Shown here piece by piece: positions 1 through 11,029 of a stretch of DNA of 64,000 bases; position 1 is the stretch's first letter, and each line of letters begins with the position of its first letter. The notes below the pieces were generated by a model, which saw only the letters and a list, made by a program, of their open reading frames with translations, did no database searches and had not been told where the DNA came from. The DNA comes from Phytophthora quininea. Its lineage: Eukaryota > Oomycota > Peronosporomycetes > Peronosporales > Peronosporaceae. The position numbers and the translations under genes were made by a program. Location of the stretch: contig JAAVTG010000519.1 in the NCBI GenBank assembly GCA_011947345.1, positions 682,001 to 746,000 on the forward strand. Reading direction: 5' to 3'.

Positions 1-625
1 CAGAAGACAAAGGATCGATGGAGTTGCTCGGCCAGAGGATCCACGTACGTGGGCAACTTGAATTCCACTGGGACGAAGAGAACGATCGAGTCAAGATGCT
101 CGTAAGCAAACTGGATGTGGAGACTGCGCTATTGAAATTGCTGGGGAGTTTGGAAGACGTCTCGCGCGTGTTGAAAACGACGTTTTTAATGCTCTGATCG
201 TGTACAATGCTCTATAAGTTGTGGCACTTATAATCATCAATATCTGGCGATCATGACTTTCACCCAGCGCTCTCGATTTTCTACGATGCCCCAATACTGG
301 TAGCGTCGCCAAGCTTTCGATTTTCGTCTGAATTTGGTGCTGACGATGGTCTCTTGCAAGGTTTCAGCATTTCGGCGACTGCTGTCTGGCCCGCCTGTCG
401 AGCTGGGTCGCGTTCCTCAACCTCTTCGCGTTCTTCGTAGATTGGCAACTACCCCTACAGCCTCGTGATTGTGAGTAGCGAGCAATAGCTCTATGCATTG
501 GAACACGATTCAATTCCTTTTGACCATGGTCGAGCAGTAGTCCTGTACAGTACTGGTGGGATTTTTAGGTGATTGTCATGATTGGCGTTAGAGCTCATGC
601 ATTTCTAAGCTGAATCAAGTACTGT
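1..625. other. Unassigned sequence left of duplication copy A
   Basis: No open frame here shows a recognisable motif, and the sequence has no counterpart left of the second duplication copy. It is probably intergenic DNA or decayed repeat. Confidence 0.4.
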
Positions 626-675
626 ATGGCTACATCGTGCGACGTGTGCAAAAGGCAACTCGCTCACAATCAACG

Positions 676-1439
676 CTAAGCCGACGAGTTCCAAATCGAA
701 ATGGTTTGGTAACGAGTGGAGTACGTGGACGCGTAGCCGAGGTAGGTCTCAAAGAAGACGTCGCTCACAGGCACGTTGTTGTCCTCCCCAAAGTCCGTCA
801 CGTTCAGCGCCGCACGGGCCTCGTCCGTCATCTGCTCCCACATGATGAGGTCTTGGAACTCGCCTTTTCAGTGGTTAGCTCGATGGAATGGTACTCCAGG
901 TCGTCATTGTACGCCATCAGCACGGTGTTGCCGTTGATGTTGCCTCTCGCGACGGGGCGGTTGATGGCGTAGCTACCAGTGATCGTCGTCTGGGTCGAAG
1001 CTGCCAACACCGTCGCCGTCTCGAGCGCAGGGTCGTCGATCCACACGACTGCGCTCAGCCAGCGGTGGCGAACGCCGAAATCGCCAAATATTCCCGAGAC
1101 TTGGTCTTTCGGGAAGTACCAGGCATACATGAAGGCCCAGTGGTTGTTGTACAGCATGGCTCGTCCGTACACTTGCGAGCCCAATTCGGAGCCACCGCAA
1201 CCCCCATCCTGTGACCCCGTTGGTTTAAGTCCGCCACTCGTCTCGCCTGCAGCGTTGACGGCTGGGTACGGGTGGCAGCCATTCTTGATGACAAGCGACG
1301 GCTTGAAGTTGATGGCCGCTTTCTCGACGTCGGTGGTTGGATTTGGCTGCGGGAACGGCTGCACCTGGTCGTGAGCGATTGAGCCCGCTTCGACAGTGAT
1401 GCTTGTGAGGGCTGTGGCTGCGAGTACGAGCAGCTTCAT
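676..1439 (-). pseudogene. NLP (necrosis and ethylene-inducing-like protein), copy A, frameshifted near the 3' end
   Basis: The protein starts at 1439 with a hydrophobic secretory signal peptide (MKLLVLAATAL). It then follows the NPP1/NLP layout: a HDQVQPFPQP stretch, an early Cys pair and a central AWYFPKD segment. The region where active NLPs carry a conserved His/Asp/Glu heptapeptide reads VRHRWLS, followed by AVVWIDDP. The usual acidic metal-binding residues are therefore not visible. Compared with copy B, a run of four T at 865-868 has lost one base. The frame is shifted there and the last 60 or so residues are lost. The span is 764 nt, one short of a multiple of three. Family identity is firm. 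Whether an intact protein was cytolytic is doubtful from the heptapeptide. Confidence 0.85.
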
Positions 1440-1715
1440 TTGGGAGTTGACGGTTGTGTCAGTTTGCTGGAAGATTTAAGAGTGAGCATTTGGAACCGAA
1501 GAAGCTGCATAAACTTTATGATAAAGGAGATGCCGCGTAAACGTCGATCAAGTTTTTTGTACCCATATTCATGAGCTGATCCCCAACCGAACTTTGAAGT
1601 ATTGGTCAGGTTCATGTCACCGGGACCAACGCCAGCGTACCATATTTCCACCTGATCAACTTGCGCTGGTCATTACGACGTAAGCTGGAGATTGATTCTC
1701 GTTAACTCGAAGCTC

Positions 1716-2015
1716 TAATTCACAGTTCGTTTAAAACTGTGTGGCAGGTTCACACTCCGAAATGGGTAACGCGAGTAGTAGTAATGCTGAGGTATTACAA
1801 AAGAATCTGGTACAGCATTCCAAAGACAACAGACCACCCCGAGGCGCCATTTAAATTGTATGAGCGCCACCGCATCCACTTTGTTTTATCAATGGCTCGA
1901 GCATCACACTGCAGAGCTTGCCATGCCTCCATTCACGCACTGCAGACCTTGCCACGCCATCGTTCACGAATTCACTGGATTTGTCACGCACGGTTTTGGA
2001 TTTCTCGTGGACTAG
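1716..2015. repeat. Dispersed repeat, first of three copies
   Basis: This segment begins with an inverted-repeat-like word (TTCACAGTT ... AACTGTG) and recurs at 46650-46950 through the segmental duplication. A clearly older, diverged copy is at 10558-10830, which shares the block GCATTCCAAAGACAACAGAC. The independent third copy shows it is a repeat family. No coding potential is recognised and its class is unknown. Confidence 0.6.
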
Positions 2016-2129
2016 CAGTCCAACTCTCTCCCAGTTTGATTACCGGTTGTCAATTCTCAACGAACTGTGGCATCCCCGCGGGGCCCAGGCTTTTAATTTG
2101 AGTTGGAGTGGTGTAGGTAGAATAGAATT

Positions 2130-2640
2130 TGATAACTTGGTTATGTGGATTTCTCGTAAGTGGCTAAACTATAAGGAATCACATCACGATCAGCCAGCGG
2201 CTCATTCACGTGGAATCCAGACGCGGTTGTTTCCCGATAATCGTTCATCATGTGCAGCAGGTTCGTTGAATTCCAGCCTGTGTAAGGCTTGAACGAGTTC
2301 CGACTTGCGTATCCGGATATCTTTTGAGTGGTCATACATGAGTTGGCAATGGGTCTTGAACGAGTTCTTCACTCCATCGATACTTGGAGCATCCACTTGT
2401 ATATCTCGGAAGACAATATCGTTTCGGAGGCGCCAGATAGCATGGAATACAATCACTGTGTGGACTTGCCACAACAGCAATAGTATTTCCATTGCGATGA
2501 GTTGGAGTGGTGTATATTGTTCTTGGACATTGTTGCTACTCCTGGCTATAGGAACTGCGGGGGCCGAGGTGAGAACGAATGGAATCTCTATTCCATGGCG
2601 AGTTCCAAACAAACTGCCCCCGAGGGGTTTCTCCTAAGGG
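2130..2640 (-). pseudogene. LINE-like (non-LTR) C-terminal fragment, copy A
   Basis: A reading frame from 2612 to 2202 contains WQVHTVIVFHAIWRLRND followed by a KNSFKTHCQLMYDH segment. This is the kind of tail found after the reverse transcriptase of oomycete non-LTR retrotransposons. Related fragments lie at 47060-47560 (duplication) and 52757-53275 (independent and older). No reverse transcriptase core is present, so this is a truncated relic. The family call rests on remembered similarity and is moderate. Confidence 0.45.
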
Positions 2641-2958
2641 CGGCGATCCGCTGGCGCGTACTGCATATAATTCGAGCGGAAAAATGGCCATATTCCAGCG
2701 GATTCAATCCTCCCGAATTCCGGCAGATAGCGGATTGATCCAGCGGATTGAGCGCGAGCTGCCTTTTAAACACATAATTTCCAACGCGAACTTTTGTTTC
2801 ATGAACGAATGCTATTAGACAACAACCTCGCCATCTCTACCAGCTCAATGACCTAAAAAAACACAAGGTGTGCTTGGATGTCAAGAACAACAGTGGGTTC
2901 GGATGGGACTTAAGATCCCAGCTCCCAACGGCACCACAGTCTGTGTGAGACGCCTACA

Positions 2959-3704
2959 TTGCAGAACACCCTCAAGCTAAAGAATTTAGATCACGCGGTC
3001 TGCTCATGTTCGACGAGCTCGACGAAATATTTTCTGGTACATCTGCTACTGGAGAGTACGCATCTCACTTGCCGTCGCAATTGCTGTCGCCTGTCAGCCC
3101 GAACGACGCCAAGGTACGATGCCTTCAACGACGAGAACGTATCCGCCGACAATCCGAGTGACGATGATGAAGATGGTAACTCTGGCGAAGCTAGCGGCGA
3201 GGAAGAAGAGACGGAAGAATCGGCGGGTAATGGATCTCGCTGCCGCAGCCGTGGTCGCCGAGCATCGCTCAGTCCGTCCCAGGAAGGCGACAACAACGAC
3301 GGTTGTTCCAAGCGCCACAAGAGCACGGGGAGAAGATGACCGAGGCCATCTTGGAGCTTGCTGTTGCTCACAAGACGCTTGCGGACACTAGTGCAGCTCG
3401 TCGAGAGGGTGATCGTACATGCAAACTTTCGCGGTCTGACGTTGCGATCAAAGAGTTCAAGGACCAGCTAGCGAGCACGATTGAGGTGGCTGCACGTTTC
3501 CGGTTTATTCAACTGCTGGCCACGAACCCGAACGCCGCAACGATGTACTGCGGCATGGACGACGAGTGTAGATTCTACTTTGTCCAGGAGTTTTTGGCCA
3601 GGGATCGAAAAAAACATTGGCGTTGTTACATTGCAAAAATTGTTCTCCACAATATTGATTGTGGCGACCTCGTCCAATATTGCCAGGATCGTAATGGCAG
3701 CTAG
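2959..3704 (+). pseudogene. Unrecognised acidic, coiled protein of a transposable element, frameshifted
   Basis: The first part (2959-3339) ends in a long Asp/Glu/Ser-rich stretch and a basic KRHKS segment. The second part (3303-3704) is in another frame and continues with a helical, charged region (EKMTEAILELAVAHKTLADT). A one-base shift near 3325 joins them in sense. This acidic-then-coiled layout resembles accessory DNA-binding proteins of oomycete transposons, but no domain is recognised. It lies inside the extra DNA of copy A, which suggests a transposon passenger or accessory gene. Function unknown. Confidence 0.4.
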
Positions 3705-3779
3705 CAACTTCTACTCGTAGCTAATCGTACTCTTCAGGCTCAACTTCGCTATCTTCTCATGCTACCCTCTCTACCTACG

Positions 3780-4765
3780 AAGTGATTTCGTTCGTAACAA
3801 GATCCCAGTTAAGCCTCAAGGAGAGGATTGACTCGAGCGTCTTCGCACTCACTCGCTTCCGCTTATATTATGCTCTAAGCATGCACTTCACTGCCGAGAA
3901 CAGTCATTCCACCTCGACGGAGGTAGCAGGAAGCCAAGACAAATCGATGTACTTCGAGCGGTCTTCCTCTCTGGACTTGGATCTCTCTTCGATAGCTGCT
4001 TTGACTTCCCCAGGCAATCTGCGGCGTCTGATGGTAGGTGCGACTTCTGCCTCGTTTCGCCGTACACCACTCGGACTTGCAGAACTTGGTGAACGAACAC
4101 TAGAGGCTTTGGTGCGCTTCTTCTTTGAAGTGCCTGGGCGGGTCGATTTAGATTTTCTGTATTTGCGCTTGATGCTGGGCTCTGTGGAGACACAAGCGCA
4201 ACCAGAATTAATCGATTCCTTTCCTGTGGAGCGCAAAAGTCGATGGATAGTGCTGGTTTCTTCTGGAGGCTTGAGGAGCAAACGCTGAGCTGATCGACAT
4301 CGTTGGTAGAACAGGCTTGCGCGGAGTGATTCGAGACGAGGCTGCTTACGATAGTAGCGTGGTTAGCGGAGGGGTTCGATGCGGGGCTGTCGTGGAGGTT
4401 GAGCGGCGGCAGTGTGGATTCAAAAGTGTGAGCTGGAGCGCGCCGTCGTCTAGCAAAAACCTCGCTCGTGCTCTCCCACTTCCTCGTAACTCGAGACCAG
4501 CAGACGTGGTTATTTGCCTCTGCCAACTCGTCGAACAAGACCTCACAGACACTTCAACGAGAAGACACACAATTAGATCGATGCATTGCAATTGTTTTCC
4601 TAAGAAATTGACATTGTTCCAATATTGATTGTGTCGAGCGTCTCGACAACAATCCATATACAATGGATATTGTCCGATGCCTGGTTTTTGGCGGGCAACA
4701 CGGATTTCCAGTAGAAAACGTTGTAGTTCAGCAAGGCAGGTTGTCTCCTCTACAACTAAATACAC
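3780..4765 (-). pseudogene. hAT-like transposase C-terminal relic
   Basis: On the minus strand the frame from 4281 reads into WLPATSVEVE and, past a stop at 3904-3906, LFSAVKCML. This matches the hAT C-terminal dimerisation motif. The stop replaces the Arg seen in a sister copy at 25420-25440. Upstream segments (4346-4765) match, in reverse orientation, the repeat at 33500-33900. The coding frame is broken several times and no N-terminal zinc finger or complete catalytic core is visible. It is one of three related fragments in the window. Confidence 0.6.
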
Positions 4766-4992
4766 GTTTGCTTTTGATGCTCTCGGTCTTGACTACATTT
4801 GACGGTTCAAACTGGCGGATCGGTGAGCAGTGAAATCGTGCACTGCGAACAAAACAGCGGAACGGACAATCCGTTGGATCATTGCAGCGGAATGGCAGTA
4901 CGCAGCCTAAATAACAGACTGAGTTGGACATTGTTCGTTAGCTTGAAGACTTGCAGTGGTGTATATGGAGCTCTTTACGTTGGCTTTATAGT

Positions 4993-6951
4993 TTAAGAAT
5001 ACCCGGAGGCATCTTGGGTTTCCGACAAACTTCGTCGAATATACGGTCTAGTTTGGTGCTGGGGTTCTTGAGGCATGCTTCGGTGCGACAACATTTGCAT
5101 ACCTGCTGCCGAGCAGATATAGTCGTCTGGTTGAGGCTCGGTGTCCATGCTGGGTTGTTTATCAATTCGGAAATGTCGTGGCGAGGAGAATAAAACGGAA
5201 CTCGACAGCATTCTCGACAGTCTCGCACTCCCCGCGAAGAGCGCGCTTTGGCGTAGCAGCGCGTGCGATTGTTGGAAGCGGGCCGACACATTTGCGTCGC
5301 CGTGCTTGTTCTGCGCCATCGCCACCAAGTCAACGACTTGCGCGTACGCCAACCGAGTATTCTTGAGCTCGAATAGCAGCTTGACGACAGTGTTGAAGCG
5401 AAAGCGAGAAAGAAAGAAGCCGAACTTGGCCAGCACCGATCGAAGTTCGTCCAGCTCGATAAAACCCGAACGGCCTGGATCTCGTGCTTGCATCTCGTCT
5501 TGCAGATCGGAGACATCGAGCTCCTGCTGCGTCAAGTGCTCAGCCAATGTGGTCACAAACTCGGAACGCAGTCGCACAACTTCGCTGAAGGTTTCCACTA
5601 CGTCGCTGAGCGTACTCGCGTCGATATGAAGGATGTTGCTCAGGATTACAAAGTCGTAAAAGATCCGTGGTTGAAAAACAAACGCGCTCAGAAGCAATGG
5701 GATCGGGCCGAGCATGACCGCCACCAGAGGACCAAAGTCCTTGTAGATCTCGTCCAAATCGTACACTGCGCACTGGGCGAACAGTGTGATGAAGAATCCG
5801 TTGAGAATGAGCAAGAAAATGACGACGACGTGCCAGATCTTGCGGTTAAAGAATCGGATCTGGATACTGGGGGATCCAAGCAGGGCGCCGTCGCTCTCGG
5901 TCGCCTCCTCCATCTTTGTATAATAATCCAAATCCTCCCCGGTGACTTGGGTCCCAGCAAGCGAGTTTTGCTGACCTTGAGCGTGGCAGTATTCGATCTC
6001 CTCGTGCCGTTCTTGGATGTGGCTCATGACTTCCAAAGCTGAGTCTGCGTCCTCGTGTTTCCAATCAGCGGCCTCTTCTTCTGCGATGATGTTCAAATTC
6101 GCAGCTAAAACGGTTTTGTCCTCATGAAACCCCGCCGCCCGAACGAATTTTTGCATACAGGACCGGAAGAAGAGCATCACGGCGACGTGCAGGACCATCA
6201 GAATCCACGCGAACAGCGCGAACGCCTCCAAGAGATCGTGGCTATCCGATATACGTTCGCCGACCACCTTGTACACTTCCACTAGCCCGCAAAGCATCCA
6301 AGCCACTACCAGCAGCAATACCCACATGACTGGCTCCACCTCGATCATGTGTGAGATCTGGCTCACTTGGGCTCGGTAGAGATACTTGGAAAAGGGGAAG
6401 AGCTGCGGCAGTCCAAAGCGGCGCAAGAAGAAGTGGCGCAGGAGTCTCAGCTTGATCAGTTCCGTCTCAACAGCCTTGCGTTTTGCTGCTCTACCGCAGC
6501 AGAATATCTTCTGCGCAAACGAGAGCCGGCCTTCGGGTGAATTGACCGAGTTGGCCAGGTCTTGCGTCGTAACCAGCTCGGCTCGGTCAGCTCTCCCATA
6601 CTGGTTGCGGAGCAGCAGGAAAATGCAGGTCGACTGAATGATCAAAGCCAGCGCCAGGAAGAAGATGGTCAAGTCGGCCACTTGGAACGCGATCATCGTC
6701 TTGCTGTAGCTGTCGATCTCGACCATTTCCTTGATGAGCTTGAGCCCTAGACTGATCAAGCCCAGAATCATGAGCTCTCGATAGACTTTCTTGATCATCT
6801 GCTGGAACTTCCTCGAGGACGATACCTTGTGCTCGAGGCGGTGGAGAGCCTTCTCGAATGCCACAAGAAAGAGTGCCATGATGCTCAAGTATATCAAGAC
6901 GCGCCAGAGCTCGACATCTTTTCCCACTCGGAAAAGGGACTTGCCTGCCAT
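4993..6951 (-). CDS. MLO-like multi-pass membrane protein with EF-hand, copy A
   Basis: This is an uninterrupted 652-residue frame. Hydrophobic segments lie near residues 17-33, 60-75, 87-114, 205-230, 240-262, 371-393 and 407-427, giving about seven membrane passes. The N-terminal part (FEKALHRLEH, then a charged stretch and ELMILGLISLGL) resembles the start of MLO-family proteins. A cytosolic segment at residues 491-502 (DPGRSGFIELDE) fits a canonical EF-hand calcium loop. The C-terminus is Ser-rich and probably cytosolic. MLO proteins are calcium/calmodulin-linked membrane proteins in plants; a role here is not known. The MLO assignment is by topology and N-terminal similarity and is moderate; the EF-hand is clearer. 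It is the only long intact host-type gene in the first 40 kb. Confidence 0.65.
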   Translation of the reverse strand: MAGKSLFRVGKDVELWRVLIYLSIMALFLVAFEKALHRLEHKVSSSRKFQQMIKKVYRELMILGLISLGLKLIKEMVEIDSYSKTMIAFQVADLTIFFLALALIIQSTCIFLLLRNQYGRADRAELVTTQDLANSVNSPEGRLSFAQKIFCCGRAAKRKAVETELIKLRLLRHFFLRRFGLPQLFPFSKYLYRAQVSQISHMIEVEPVMWVLLLVVAWMLCGLVEVYKVVGERISDSHDLLEAFALFAWILMVLHVAVMLFFRSCMQKFVRAAGFHEDKTVLAANLNIIAEEEAADWKHEDADSALEVMSHIQERHEEIEYCHAQGQQNSLAGTQVTGEDLDYYTKMEEATESDGALLGSPSIQIRFFNRKIWHVVVIFLLILNGFFITLFAQCAVYDLDEIYKDFGPLVAVMLGPIPLLLSAFVFQPRIFYDFVILSNILHIDASTLSDVVETFSEVVRLRSEFVTTLAEHLTQQELDVSDLQDEMQARDPGRSGFIELDELRSVLAKFGFFLSRFRFNTVVKLLFELKNTRLAYAQVVDLVAMAQNKHGDANVSARFQQSHALLRQSALFAGSARLSRMLSSSVLFSSPRHFRIDKQPSMDTEPQPDDYICSAAGMQMLSHRSMPQEPQHQTRPYIRRSLSETQDASGYS

Positions 6952-7290
6952 CGTGTCAATCGAGAAATGAGACCACGAACACCAAGATTTTCACCGTCTC
7001 AGTACAAGTGGCATTTGTAGCACTCGTCTTCCACGGTTTACCAAGTAGTAAGGGTGATGTCTTGGTATGGGGGAGTTGTTATGGTTTACGGAGCACATGA
7101 GGGCCGTTCACCATCGCTCGCGTCCCCGCAACATCCAGCAGACTGAGTTTCCCAGCAATGGCCAGCCACAGATTTTAATCTCTGATTGTGTCGTCTCCGA
7201 TGGAGTTAAACGCGCTCTGACAATAAAATGAATTTGAAGATCAATGCCTCGGTGCGGCAATAATCACGTCGAAGAAGGTCCATTCGAGAT

Positions 7291-7762
7291 GGATTTTTCC
7301 TAATGGCCATTTTGAGTTGTTGCTGTTGTTGTAAATGGCCTCAAAAGATGGCGCACGGATTGGTGGTTCAGTTTCACAAAGCAGAGAAAAAATAAAAACA
7401 AACGACTTGCTGAGAAGCATGTTCAGTAGAACGCGTGGTGACCCTGCTCAGCCAAAAGGGTCTCTGCAGGTGGTAGAGTTGTTACGTAGTTTTGGTTTCT
7501 AATATCAGTTAAAAGCAATTATACTTGTTAATACTGTTCAATTTAAAAAATCTTGTGATTTCCGTTGTACTACAATTGTTTTCGTAATTTCTAACCCACT
7601 CCGCCAAGGGTCGCAATCCCTTTGAATTTTGTCGAGTTCGCGCCAAAAATCTTTTAGCTGCGAGCTGCCGCGCGAACAAGTTGGAGCACACGATCCGACT
7701 GGCGCACCCGATCTCAAACCGAACGCCACTAGGCGAACACCATTAACCACCAACTGCTTTTC
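7291..7762. other. Unassigned intergenic sequence
   Basis: AT-rich DNA between the end of duplication copy A and the hAT relic. No motif-bearing frame was seen. It may include the 5' end of the hAT element. Confidence 0.35.
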
Positions 7763-9450
7763 ATGGGGACAGGTCGCCAAGCCGACCCGCTCTGGGAAAC
7801 TTTCACAGTGGAGGTGGCAAAAGGGGCAGGAAAGTCGCATCCTGACGAGAGCTGCCCGTACTGTGGCTATCACAAAAGCAATACTCAACTCGACCGCGAT
7901 CTTGTTAAGCACTTCAAGCGGTGCGTTGACATACCTGCGGCAGTGAGAGCCAAGTGGAAAGATTACACCGAAGCCAAGACGCCAAGAAGCGAAAGAGAGA
8001 CGCTTACATCAACCCCACAGACTCTTTGCCTCCTACCAAGCGTCTTCGGACAACTCCTGGTCAAACGCCTCCACGCAGCGCTCCGCAGCGAAAAGTCATC
8101 GATACTGTTCATCTCAAACTTGCAAATACGTTCTACACGTCGTCAATCCCGGTCCAGCCATCTGTTACCACACCCAAATCGATTTGGTCAGCCAGCAACG
8201 TCGATAACTCCTCTTTTCAGATGTGTAGACCCGTCGAAGCAGAGGTCCAGCTAAAGCCTGACGCGTTGGTAATGGTACCTTGGGGCAGAAGTAGGTTAAT
8301 GCATTTTGGAGATGTGGATAATTAAGCGATGGCAATCAAAACAGCATCGTCAATTATGTGCTAACAGCACAGACAAGGAGGTCACTGATGTTGTCGTCTG
8401 GTACTACAGGTTCCAATGAACATACCGGAGAGTAAAGGCGTCTGAAATCTCAAAGCATCGTCGAAATGGAAAGAATCGCTGGATTTGGAAAGGTGTACTA
8501 TGTGGTAACTGATAACGCCCCCAACATGAAGAAAGCAGACAAGCTCGTGGAAGCGAGACACCCGGAGATGATATAAAGTGGATGCCCGGCTCATGCGCTG
8601 AACCTTCTGCTTAAGGACATGTTCACGAAAATTAAGTTCTTCTCAATTGTGCTCAAAAACGCAGTAAAAGTGGCAAAATGTCCGTGCTCGGAACCTGCTG
8701 CTGGATCGTGTACGAGTTGAACGTTCGGTTATGAAAAAACGGGGAGTTTTTGATCCCAGTCTTCACGAGATGGTACACGCAGCAGAAGTGCATTACAAGC
8801 GTGCTATCCAATCAGAATCCGCTCGAGACAGCCTTTTCAGACCCAGTGCTCATGAAAAGTACGAAAAAAGACAAGAAAGAGACTGATGCTGAAACGGAGA
8901 AACAAACAGCAAAGGTGACTGCTGTTTGGGGTATCATTATCGATACGGAGTCTCGGAAAAATGCAACACTTGCTTATAAGTTTACCAAACCTATTTCCCG
9001 CGCACTTGCCGTTTTCGATTCCGATAGGTGCTGTAATTCTATGATTCTGCGCGAGTTTCAACGTCTCAAAACTGCCCCGGAGTACAATATGCGAGTGCAT
9101 GGCCTCTCAGATTAAACTGTTCAGCCAGACATTCGTTACCTGATCGACATGCGTTGGAACTTCATTCGTCCCAAATCCGATTCTACGAGCATCGCCTATT
9201 TGCTGGATCCCACGAAGACCACGAACGCTTTCACCAGTTTTGGAGATACAACAACAATGAACACGATTGACAGAGCTAAAGTGCTCGTAGAGCATGCGGG
9301 GATTCATGTTAATGAAACTTTTCGCGAGGCATTAACCTCACTAGTCCGGCTAAAAAAGCGATGGAGTGAGTATGATTATCAAGAAAATGGCAAACGCTCG
9401 CCCCGTGATCGATTAACATACCATCATCATGTGGGGTCTTAGAGGTCGAG
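7763..9450 (+). pseudogene. BED-finger hAT transposase relic
   Basis: The start encodes a BED-type zinc finger (CPYCGYHKSNTQLDRDLVKH, then FKRC) preceded by a DPLWETFT segment. It is followed after frameshifts by a basic linker (KKRKRDAY). Around 8490-8640 the frame reads YYVVTDNAPNMKKA, then a stop, then GCPAHALNLLLKDM, typical of the hAT catalytic domain. Further fragments lie at 8750-9115 (RWYTQQKCITSVL) and 9149-9440 (RWNFIRPKSDSTSIAYLLDP). Several stops and shifts make it inactive. The C-terminal dimerisation part is missing. No terminal repeats were identified. Confidence 0.7.
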
Positions 9451-10557
9451 TTGAGACGCATTTCCACCTCGAAGTACGTCTCGCCAAGTCCCCTGTCAAT
9501 GCAATCCTCGATCAAGAGGCGATGAGCTTGCGGGGTCACCGACATTGCGATTAGCATGTAGATGCAGAGCAATCCATGCCAATTTTGATGAGCACCCGCC
9601 AAGAAACCTAGGCAAATCTGTAGTAGCTTGAAGTGGATCTTAACTTAGCGTTAACCCAATTCCCATAAGAACGCTCTTGCTTCTGTCCGCAGGCGGATTG
9701 TCGTTTTAACTATTATTTTATGTACACGCTACCGACTGTTATGGTGTTGTCTCGGCGGGCCTTCTCTGACAACTATCAAAATAGTCGTTTTGGCAACCTT
9801 TTCACTTTCAACCACGGTCGATTATTGTATAGCGGTCCACCACGGCTAATATCCAGCACCTCAACAGCTTCAGTTAGATCTCCAAAGAAAGCGCATAAAG
9901 TTCATGTGCAAAACTGCAAACAATTCCATCGGATAGCCCATCAGAGCGGTAGCCCGGCAGGCATATGTAAATGCAAACCATCTGCGAAAGCAAAGGCCAA
10001 GGCGTGGCTATCGCCTTGAGACCTTCCGTGTAGGCGATCATGCTCTCGGGTTGACGAGATGGGTGACAAGGCGTTGCTAGTGACCTGGATCAAGCTGTTC
10101 GTGATCATAAAAGCTGACCCAATTTGTTTCGAGGGTAGAACCGCATCGCTGGGAAGAGTAACTATGTACATGCATCTCGAGGTGTCGTGCTGAATTCGTG
10201 AGCACCGATGAAATGACCGCATAACGGCTACGAACTGTGTATGAGCTGACTAGGCCTGAAGTCATGGAAGACTCGTGACAGGTGATGAAATCCACTCGGA
10301 AGGGGTTGATACAAGCCTGTTACGTTAACTTCGATGGAGTACAGCATAACAGCTCTCAAGCACAGATCAAAGAGCCTATTGTTCGCGATCACGGAAGTGT
10401 TAGGAATCGACACAAGATACATAAAGTGCGAGCTCTCCCACGTGGAATCACCGTGGTCATTGCGCTTTAGTCTAAGGCTTCATCGACTATTGCGGTAGTA
10501 CTTTGCTTAGCTATTCTCACGAACCTTTCGTCTTCGAACTGCAAAGATTTTTGGAAA
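9451..10557. other. Unassigned repeat-like DNA
   Basis: No convincing gene was seen on either strand. Short open frames lack recognisable motifs. The area lies between a hAT relic and a dispersed repeat and is probably decayed transposon sequence. Confidence 0.35.
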
Positions 10558-10830
10558 TTCACAGTTGGTTTAGAACTGTGTATTGTGTAGCACATTCACA
10601 CGCATAATGCGTAACGCTGTTTTTACTGGTATCACGAGAGATACCGGTATGCGTATGGTATGGTATATGGTAAAGCATTCCAAAGACAACAGACCACCCC
10701 GAGGTGCCTTATTAATCAAATGAGCGCAACTGCGTCCACTTTTTATCAATTGCTCCATCGCATGTTAAGGCCGAGCTTGCCATGCCTTCATTCCCGAATT
10801 CACTAGATTGGTCTCAGGCGCGGTGTTGAC
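10558..10830. repeat. Dispersed repeat, diverged third copy
   Basis: Matches 1716-2015 and 46650-46950. It has the same TTCACAGTT start, the shared GCATTCCAAAGACAACAGAC block and the same order of words to the end, with many substitutions and small indels. It abuts the left edge of the Helitron relic. Confidence 0.6.
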
Positions 10831-11029
10831 AGGTGGTCGTGGTCAGTGAAAGGCATCCAGGTAAAAATAAACGAGCGATTTCAGGCGGACCGAGCACTGA
10901 TGACGAGAGTGATTTATTGAGGAATTCCGTTGTGGATCGGCAGCGAGAACTTAACGCATTGAATGAAGAACGATGGAGTAGATGTTTGCTAGAAGCCCGC
11001 TGTATTAGATACATGCATAAGAAGGGGAA

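Larger units (their letters stand above)
2647..4978. mobile_element. Extra repeat DNA in duplication copy A
   Basis: This 2.33-kb stretch separates the LINE fragment from the MLO-like gene in copy A and is absent from copy B. It holds a broken acidic or coiled plus-strand gene (2959-3704) and a minus-strand hAT-like relic (3780-4765). Both edges carry a GCAGTACGC-type word in opposite orientation (around 2665 and 4897), a weak hint of terminal inverted repeats. No target duplication could be recognised. Confidence 0.5.
626..7290. repeat. Segmental duplication, copy A (NLP plus MLO-like)
   Basis: This block matches 45560-49905 in the same orientation. Similarity begins near the shared words around position 630 and 45563. 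It runs through the NLP gene, a repeat block and a LINE-like fragment, then resumes in the MLO-like gene and fades near 7290. The two MLO-like proteins differ at only about a dozen of roughly 640 residues, so the duplication is recent. Copy A carries about 2.33 kb (2647-4978) that copy B lacks. Copy B has a short unrelated stretch at that point, so the difference is not a simple clean insertion. Confidence 0.9.

Noticed and set aside
1436..1651. A 71-residue frame upstream of NLP copy A
   Set aside because: It is copied in duplication B but shows no motif or signal peptide and overlaps the NLP promoter.
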